Shown here one piece after another: positions 22,752 through 27,218 of a stretch of DNA of 27,218 nucleotides. This stretch comes from Opitutaceae bacterium. GTDB lineage: Bacteria > Verrucomicrobiota > Verrucomicrobiia > Opitutales > Opitutaceae. The DNA is taken from NCBI GenBank assembly GCA_023265535.1, contig JAHFTI010000006.1, positions 1 through 27,218 of the forward strand. Direction: 5' to 3'. Every line of letters starts with the position of its first letter. Within the stretch, counting starts at the first letter, position 1. Position numbers and translations under genes: made by a program. Below the pieces are notes generated by a model. That model was not told the DNA's origin and ran no database searches. It saw only the letters and a list, made by a program, of their open reading frames with translations.

Positions 22752-24256
22752 GGGTGTAGTGGGCCTTTGGATACGTTGAAGGAGGCGTGAAGCGTGGCGC
22801 GCAGGTCGAGGGCGCGCAGGAAGCAGTCGGCGGTCCGGGTGAGGCCCTCGTCGCGGTGGACCCGGCGGGCGGCCTCCTCGCGCAGGCCGAGGGGGAGGTG
22901 GCGTGCCGCGAGGACGGCCTGGGGGGCGCCACCCGGCACCGTGCCCTGCCTGAGCGCGGGCGCCAGCAGCGCGAGCAGCCTTGCGGGCTGTCCCTTTTCG
23001 GGGGCCTCGCCGAGCAGGTGCAGGCATTGCCAGGCCAGGAGCCCCTCCTCGCCGTGATCGAGCACCAGGCGCCAGCGCTCGGCGACGGGGCAGAGGGGAA
23101 GGAGCCTTTCCACGACGGCGTGGCGCTGCAGGCCGTGCGGGGGTTTCAACGAGCCGGCGAGGACGCGCCTCAGCAGGTCTGCGGCAAGCTCCGCGTCCGG
23201 GAAAAGGTCGAGCGACAGGAACCAGGAGTGGAGAAGCAGCTCGCCCCACTCGCCCTTCGAGGCGAGGTTGCAGAGGGTCTCGGTGTCGAGTTGCGTGCGT
23301 GCGCGCAGGTCCTGGAAGGGGGCGCAGGAGAGGATCTGCTGAGCCCAGAAGGCCTTTTCGCCCAGTCCCGCCGGAGCTTTTTCCTCGAGGGCGTCGGCCT
23401 TCCAGGCTGGGTCGAAGGCGGCGGGGGGCTCGAGCTCGAGTTTCTTCGAAAGGAAGCCCTTCTGGTAGGACACGAGGCGGGCGGCGCGCTCGCGCAGGCG
23501 CGTGGCAAGGGCCGAACCGTCCAGGGTGGCGAGCAGGCGTTGGGCGCCCTGGCGCGCGCCCTTCCTGCGGTCGCCGAGGCAGGTCACGAGGAAGGGTTCA
23601 TCGGCCAAGCCCAGGTTTTCGGCGAAGAGGGCGAGGAGCTCCTCGCGGAAATCGGCAGACTCCGAGGCCCAGCCCTTCTGCACGGCGAGACGCGCCGCCT
23701 CGGGGGCGCTGCGACGTCGGGCGCGCAGCCAGGCGAGACGCTCCGCGGGCGAGCCCTCCTCCCAGGCGTTGTCGGGCGGCGCGGAGTCGGCGGCGAGCAG
23801 GTTGTGCCAGTCGGGGTTCTGCCGGAGCAGCCAGCGGCCACGCTCGCCGAGGACCGCCGCCAGGGCCTCCTTTTCCGTCCTCGTGGCAGCTGCCAACACG
23901 CGGGGCAGCGCGAGGGGGGGCAGGATCAGGCCGCGGCTTCCACAGAGGGCCAGCCACTCGCCGAGCAGGGGACGAAAATCGCCCGACAGGAGCTGCGGCA
24001 GCAGTGCCGCAGCTGCCGCAGGGGCCTCTGCGGCGGACTCCGCGGTGGCGCCTGCGGGCAGGGCCGGCCCCTGCGCCGACAGCTGGGCTGCGGTGCGCGT
24101 GCCGCCCACCAGGGCCAAGCCCTCGAGCAGTGCGCGCTCGCGGTCGGAGGTCCAGTCAAGCAACTCCCAGGCGGGCGCGAGGGCGGGATGGGGGGCGGTC
24201 GGCGGCGCGGACATGCGCTCGGTTCCGAGGAGGACTGTCTGCTGGAAGGAGGGCAT
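22748..24256 (-). CDS. DUF5691 family protein
   Basis: A 502-residue protein. The N-terminus (QQTVLLGTERMSAPPT) and the rest fit the family named DUF5691, seen next to SWIM and AAA genes. It is rich in Leu, Ala, Glu and Arg, with repeating amphipathic helices (ALLEGLALVGG; RWLLRQNPDWHNLL; SERLAWLRARRRSAPEAARL-like segments), so it probably forms a HEAT- or TPR-like solenoid scaffold. No catalytic motif, signal or membrane segment is visible. The gap from the SWIM stop is only 3 nt and its own stop overlaps the MoxR start by 4 nt. A role as adaptor between the SWIM protein and the ATPase is a guess from gene order. Confidence 0.8.
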   Translation of the reverse strand: MPSFQQTVLLGTERMSAPPTAPHPALAPAWELLDWTSDRERALLEGLALVGGTRTAAQLSAQGPALPAGATAESAAEAPAAAAALLPQLLSGDFRPLLGEWLALCGSRGLILPPLALPRVLAAATRTEKEALAAVLGERGRWLLRQNPDWHNLLAADSAPPDNAWEEGSPAERLAWLRARRRSAPEAARLAVQKGWASESADFREELLALFAENLGLADEPFLVTCLGDRRKGARQGAQRLLATLDGSALATRLRERAARLVSYQKGFLSKKLELEPPAAFDPAWKADALEEKAPAGLGEKAFWAQQILSCAPFQDLRARTQLDTETLCNLASKGEWGELLLHSWFLSLDLFPDAELAADLLRRVLAGSLKPPHGLQRHAVVERLLPLCPVAERWRLVLDHGEEGLLAWQCLHLLGEAPEKGQPARLLALLAPALRQGTVPGGAPQAVLAARHLPLGLREEAARRVHRDEGLTRTADCFLRALDLRATLHASFNVSKGPLHP

Positions 24257-24259
24257 GGG

Positions 24260-25582
24260 TCAGGGGCTGAACGAGGCCGCCCCCTCGGCCGTGAGGAGGC
24301 TCAGGGGGCGGAAATGGAAACCGTTCCAGAGTCCGCACAGTGCGACGGGGTGTCCGCCTGAGCAGGCGAGCAGTTCCCAGCGGGCGGCGAAGTCGCGCGC
24401 CAGCGGGAGCAGGGCACCCGTGGCGTCCTGGAGCCTCCAGCCGCTGCTGTCGAAGGCCGGCGTGAGCCTGACCAAGGTGGGCAACTCATCGCGCCAGGGG
24501 TTGGCCGCGAGCTGTTCCGCGTGGGCCGCCAACAGTTCGGCGCAGGAGTCAAGGCAGCGCAGCGCCGGGCGTTCGGCATCGGAGCTGGGACCCTTGAAGA
24601 GGGCGCGTTCGGCGCGCACGCCGGGAAAGCGCACCAATTCCCCGGAGCAGGAACGTCCCAGTGCCAGGGTGGACGCAAGGGCCTGGGAGGCGTGTGAGAA
24701 TTCGAGCACGAGTGCGGGCGGACGGTTCTCGGCGAAGAGGTAGGTGGTGCGCGTGATCACACCGCTCTCCTCGCTGCTGGTCTGTGCGGCCGTGAACCAG
24801 ACGGCTTGTTCGCCGGTGCGTGTGCGCAGTTCGTCCTGGTCGCTTGTCCAGCCGAGCTGGGCATCGATTTCCTCCTGCCACTCGGGCGTCAGGGCCTCCC
24901 TGCGCTGGGCGGCGCTCACCAGCAGGTGGAGGCGGCCCAGGCCGGCGAGGAGTTGTTCCTCTGAGGCGGCGGAGCCGGTGAGGCTGGAGAGCAATTTGAG
25001 GCGCCGGGCAAGGCCCGGTGCCTGTGCGTCCACGAGACGTCGGGCCGCCTCGTCCCAGAAGGCGTAAGTCGCCCCCTGAAGGGAGGCGAAGCCCTGACGG
25101 GCGAGGTCGCGCAGCCAACCGTCGAGAAAGGCGAGGCCGGCGGCCATGTTGGCCTGGCGTTTTTCGCGACGCCTGGCCTGTGCGGCGGGGTCGGGCGCCT
25201 CGGCGGGTTGGGCGGCCTTCGCCTCGGCCTTGGCGACGCGTTCGGCGCGCTTGGCAGCCCATTCCTCGACCCAGGCGGGGCGAGCGGCTTCGGGCACGGG
25301 TTGGGAGGCGTGCAGCAGGAGCAGTCCGAGTCCGTGTTTGCAGGGAAACTTGCGGCTCGGGCACGAGCACTTGAAGGCCGGTTCGTCGAGGTCGATCTGC
25401 GACTGGTAGGGGTCCTTGCCCGAGCCTTGGGCCAGTCCCCAGACGAAACGGTCGTCATGGCCGAGGGAGGTCCATTTGCGCGCCGAGGCGAGGCCCTGCG
25501 CGGCCTTGAGGGAGGCGCTGTCAGGGGCAAGCGAGGTGGCCTGTTCGGGGGTCCAGCTGCGGGGCACGGCGGACGCTGGCAT
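24260..25582 (-). CDS. SWIM zinc-finger protein, first gene of the five-gene operon
   Basis: A 440-residue protein with a SWIM zinc finger C72-x-C74-x6-C81-x-H83 (FKCSCPSRKFPCKHGLGLLL), a CxCx(n)CxH module that binds DNA, RNA or protein. A charged Ala/Glu/Lys/Arg coiled-coil-like stretch follows (WVEEWAAKRAERVAKAEAKA), then about 290 unassigned residues. The ATG at 25582 (MPASAVPRSWTPEQ) is chosen although the frame is open to 25780, because 25616-25773 is a remnant of a PL22-gene tail on the other strand and cannot encode the true N-terminus. A TATAT box lies just upstream, and a perfect TGACGTCA palindrome is at 25607-25614, so the promoter probably sits in 25583-25620. It heads the operon and may act as its sensor. 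Confidence 0.85.
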   Translation of the reverse strand: MPASAVPRSWTPEQATSLAPDSASLKAAQGLASARKWTSLGHDDRFVWGLAQGSGKDPYQSQIDLDEPAFKCSCPSRKFPCKHGLGLLLLHASQPVPEAARPAWVEEWAAKRAERVAKAEAKAAQPAEAPDPAAQARRREKRQANMAAGLAFLDGWLRDLARQGFASLQGATYAFWDEAARRLVDAQAPGLARRLKLLSSLTGSAASEEQLLAGLGRLHLLVSAAQRREALTPEWQEEIDAQLGWTSDQDELRTRTGEQAVWFTAAQTSSEESGVITRTTYLFAENRPPALVLEFSHASQALASTLALGRSCSGELVRFPGVRAERALFKGPSSDAERPALRCLDSCAELLAAHAEQLAANPWRDELPTLVRLTPAFDSSGWRLQDATGALLPLARDFAARWELLACSGGHPVALCGLWNGFHFRPLSLLTAEGAASFSP

Positions 25583-25615
25583 GACTTCGATATAATTGTC
25601 CAGCCTGACGTCAGT

Positions 25616-25773
25616 TGCGTGGGGCCTGTCCCGGAAGACCGGCTCGCCCGCGGCAACGAGGAGCGCCGTTATCCGACGAAAATGGAGGATGGGTAAGCCG
25701 CAGGGGAGGGAAACGGCGGCGGTTTCAGATTTCGTCCCTGCCTCGTCCTGCAACCCTGGTGGCGCGGCGCAGG
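25616..25773 (+). pseudogene. Remnant of a PL22-like gene 3' end and terminator
   Basis: This stretch aligns almost without gaps to 13420-13578, the last 28 codons and terminator region of the intact PL22-like gene. Shared are CVxPVPxDxLAR, ERRYPTK and MGKP at protein level, then GGGAGGGAAACG, CAGATTTCG, CCTGCCTCGTC and CAACCC beyond the stop. By eye about three quarters of bases agree. A one-base insertion before MGKP creates an early TAA, the original TAA position reads CAG, and the terminator has lost its T-run and two stem pairs, so it is dead. No more of the gene is present upstream; homology breaks at about 25616, beside the SWIM promoter. It is in the same orientation as the intact copy, so the two flank 12 kb as imperfect direct repeats. 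Confidence 0.8.
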
Positions 25774-25791
25774 CGCCCATGGCAGGCGAAC

Positions 25792-26148
25792 TCAGTGGGA
25801 GCGCAGCGCCCTGAACACCCAGACGAAACTCAGGAGGAGGCCGGCCGCGAGGCAGGCGAGGGGAAGGGCGCCCAGGCTGGCTTCGCCGAGCGGGAGCAGC
25901 GGCTGCTGTGTCGCCAGGATGATGAGGTTTTCCAGGGCGCCGAGGTAGGCGGGACCATCGATGAGCAGGGGAAGCAGCATGCCCACCAGGCAGGCCGTCA
26001 GCAGGAGCAGCGGACGGCGCCAGGTGGCGAGGCGGCTGCGCGGGGGAGGCAGGGCCGTGAGGACGCGGTGTGTGAAGCCGGCGTCGTCGATGTGCGCGGG
26101 GTCATGGTCCTTCATGAGGCGGCAGAGGGCTTGGTCTTCGGTGTCCAT
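25792..26148 (-). CDS. Small two-TM membrane protein, possible anti-sigma partner
   Basis: A 118-residue protein with a short acidic cytoplasmic start (MDTEDQALCRLMKDHDPAHI, then GFTHRVLTALPPP) and two membrane segments, about residues 46-64 (LLLLTACLVGMLLPLLI) and 92-112 (GALPLACLAAGLLLSFVWVF). It lies 79 nt downstream of an ECF sigma gene on the same strand. The FTHRVLTALP style is common at the N-terminus of small proteins encoded after ECF sigma factors in Verrucomicrobia and Proteobacteria, and an anti-sigma or accessory role is likely by context. No zinc-binding anti-sigma motif (HxxxCxxC) is present, so a classical ZAS domain is excluded. Confidence 0.7.
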   Translation of the reverse strand: MDTEDQALCRLMKDHDPAHIDDAGFTHRVLTALPPPRSRLATWRRPLLLLTACLVGMLLPLLIDGPAYLGALENLIILATQQPLLPLGEASLGALPLACLAAGLLLSFVWVFRALRSH

Positions 26149-26227
26149 GGTGACGTCGGGGAAAGGGGGCGGGAGCGGGGGCGAGCTCGGCGCGGGCCTG
26201 GTGAGAGGTGGGGTGAGGGTGGCCGAG

Positions 26228-26770
26228 CTAGGCGTAGGCCTGCAGGAGCGTGCGTAGGCGTTCCTTGGCGCGCAGCAGGTGGGTCTTGAGGGTTCCGAGG
26301 GGACAACTCATCAGCGCGGCGGCCTCGTCGTGGGAGAGGCCTTCGCGATAGCAGAGTCGCAAGGCGGCCTGTTCCTCGGGGCACAGGCTTTGCAGGGCGG
26401 CCTCAAGATCGACGCCCGCCTCGGTGGCGGGCCGGTGGTCCGCCTGGACGGGGGCGTCTGCCGAGGGGTGCTCCTCGCGCGTGTCGATCGGCTCCTCGCG
26501 GCGCCTGCGCTGATGGCTGCGGAAGCGGTTGTAGGCGATGCCCAGCAGCCAGGTGGAGAAACTCGAGCCGCCCTCGAAACGCGAGAGGCAACGGTACGCC
26601 TCGATGAGTGCCTCCTGGGCAAGGTCGTCGGCGAGGGCGTGGTCGCCCTTGGTGAGCCCGCGCAGGAAGCCGCGCAGGGCGGAGTGGTTGCGTTTGACGA
26701 GCTCGCCAAAGGCGTGCCTGTCGTCGGAGACAAGCACGCGGGCGATGAGGTCTGAGTCGGAAAGGGACAC
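26228..26770 (-). CDS. ECF-type RNA polymerase sigma factor
   Basis: A 180-residue sigma-70 family protein. Region 2 spans about residues 10-85: FGELVKRNHSALRGFLRGLT, DDLAQEALIEAYRCLSRFEG (core-binding 2.2) and SFSTWLLGIAYNRFRSHQRR (2.3-2.4). After a charged linker, region 4 starts near 123: LQSLCPEEQAALRLCYREGL, then SHDEAAALMSCPLGTLKTHL for -35 recognition. No region 1 or 3 is present, so it is a minimal ECF factor acting on alternative promoters. The GTG at 26770 is the only reasonable start, with no visible ribosome site. It sits between a DUF6249-like membrane gene (44-nt gap) and a small membrane protein, probably one operon controlling its own activity. Confidence 0.92.
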   Translation of the reverse strand: MSLSDSDLIARVLVSDDRHAFGELVKRNHSALRGFLRGLTKGDHALADDLAQEALIEAYRCLSRFEGGSSFSTWLLGIAYNRFRSHQRRRREEPIDTREEHPSADAPVQADHRPATEAGVDLEAALQSLCPEEQAALRLCYREGLSHDEAAALMSCPLGTLKTHLLRAKERLRTLLQAYA

Positions 26771-26814
26771 CGGGAGGGAACGTGGCGCGCGGGGAGGGGC
26801 GGGCCGGGGCGGCC

Positions 26815-27218
26815 TCAGTTCTTGTTGCGGGTCTCGTCTCGTTTCTCAAGGGCGCAGTTGACGAGGAAGGCAACGCCGATCAACGCGGGGATCAGGCCCA
26901 CCCAGCGGAGTCCACCGAAGGAATGCATGTACACCAGGTCGGAGGCGCCGCCCAGCAGGACGAGCAGGCCCACACCGACGGCGATGAGGATGAGGCCTGC
27001 CTTTCGGTCGTTTTTCTTGTCCGACTTCTCGGCCTTCTCGATGGGGGACTTCACCACGAAGAGATCCGGCGGGATCGGCTGGCCCTTCTCCAGGGCATGG
27101 CGGATGGTTTCATGCTGGAGCTCCTGGGTCCTGCGGTCGTGGAAGAATTTCACGCAGGCCACCACGATCACGAAGAGGAAGGGCATGATGATGGCGGTGA
27201 GCGGAATGAGCACGCCGG
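26815..27218 (-). CDS. DUF6249-like membrane protein (5' end at or beyond window edge)
   Basis: At least 132 residues. TM1 is LIPLTAIIMPFLFVIVVACV at the very start, followed by FHDRRTQELQHETIRHALEK and GQPIPPDLF, a cytoplasmic block I link to DUF6249 proteins. A Lys-rich loop, TM2 (LILIAVGVGLLVLLGGA) and TM3 (RWVGLIPALIGVAFLVNCAL) follow. A GTG at 27213 could start translation, but the frame is open to the window edge and the first residues are already in the membrane segment, so the real start is probably a few codons outside. The gene precedes the ECF sigma gene and may be co-transcribed and co-regulated with it. Function is unknown. Confidence 0.75.
   Translation of the reverse strand, partial: GVLIPLTAIIMPFLFVIVVACVKFFHDRRTQELQHETIRHALEKGQPIPPDLFVVKSPIEKAEKSDKKNDRKAGLILIAVGVGLLVLLGGASDLVYMHSFGGLRWVGLIPALIGVAFLVNCALEKRDETRNKN

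Noticed and set aside
22752..23249. N-terminal extension of the MoxR ATPase by 166 codons
   Set aside because: It overlaps DUF5691 out of frame and is Pro/Arg/Ala low-complexity. The ATG at 22751 overlaps the DUF5691 stop, as in other coupled genes here.
22787..24361. Open frame of 524 codons on the plus strand opposite the DUF5691 gene
   Set aside because: It is a mirror of the Leu/Ala/Glu-rich minus-strand gene, has no domain, and would break the five-gene operon.
1..27218. CRISPR array, insertion sequence or integrase
   Set aside because: No regularly spaced repeats, and no transposase or recombinase motifs, were seen in any frame. The only mobile-like sign is the pair of direct repeats described in the findings.

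Overview
The window is GC-rich and densely coded. It probably comes from a Verrucomicrobiota chromosome of the Opitutaceae type. That placement is an inference from gene content: polysaccharide-lyase genes (PL8 tail, PL22-like), a large secreted RCC1-repeat protein with a tandem C-terminal domain of a style I associate with Verrucomicrobia, and very strong GC3 bias that opens long antisense frames. No integrase, transposase, rRNA gene, ordinary tRNA gene or CRISPR array was seen.

Layout. (1) 1-444: 3' end of a polysaccharide lyase family 8 gene. (2) 526-3702 (-): a PLD-nuclease/SF2-helicase/DUF3427 fusion, a likely DNA repair or defence enzyme. (3) 3946-8329 (-): an RNA quality-control locus. 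Three tandem Y-like RNAs lie directly upstream of rsr (Ro60/TROVE), followed by rtcB (RNA ligase), an unlisted 50-aa basic ORF coupled to rtcB by an ATGA overlap, and a 213-aa basic protein. The first Y RNA contains a complete but circularly permuted tRNA-like cloverleaf. A LysR-type regulator is divergent (8545-9453, +). (4) 9602-11862 (-): tdh and kbl, the threonine-to-glycine pathway. (5) 12121-13584 (+): a PL22-like oligogalacturonate lyase and its terminator. (6) 13656-18078 (+): a stand-alone RQC-like winged-helix protein and a 1128-aa secreted protein with about 14 RCC1 repeats. (7) 18193-25582 (-): a tightly packed five-gene operon, SWIM zinc finger - DUF5691 - MoxR-type AAA+ - DUF5682 - VWA, with 4-nt overlaps at two junctions. 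(8) 25616-25773: a decayed copy of the 3' end of the PL22 gene and its terminator, in direct orientation to the intact one 12 kb away. (9) 25792-27218 (-): DUF6249-like membrane protein, ECF sigma factor and a small two-TM membrane protein, probably a sigma/anti-sigma unit.

How the genes may work together. In the RNA locus, Ro60 with Y RNAs is expected to bind or hand over damaged and structured RNA, and RtcB can rejoin broken ends; the two small basic proteins are candidate new partners. In the five-gene operon, a MoxR ATPase and its VWA partner probably remodel or activate something. DUF5682 carries two GxxH motifs that resemble the Tiki/TraB/EreA hydrolase superfamily, so it is the best candidate for the catalytic component, with the SWIM protein as a nucleic-acid or protein sensor. 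This operon and the permuted-tRNA Y RNA cluster are the two most interesting systems in the window.
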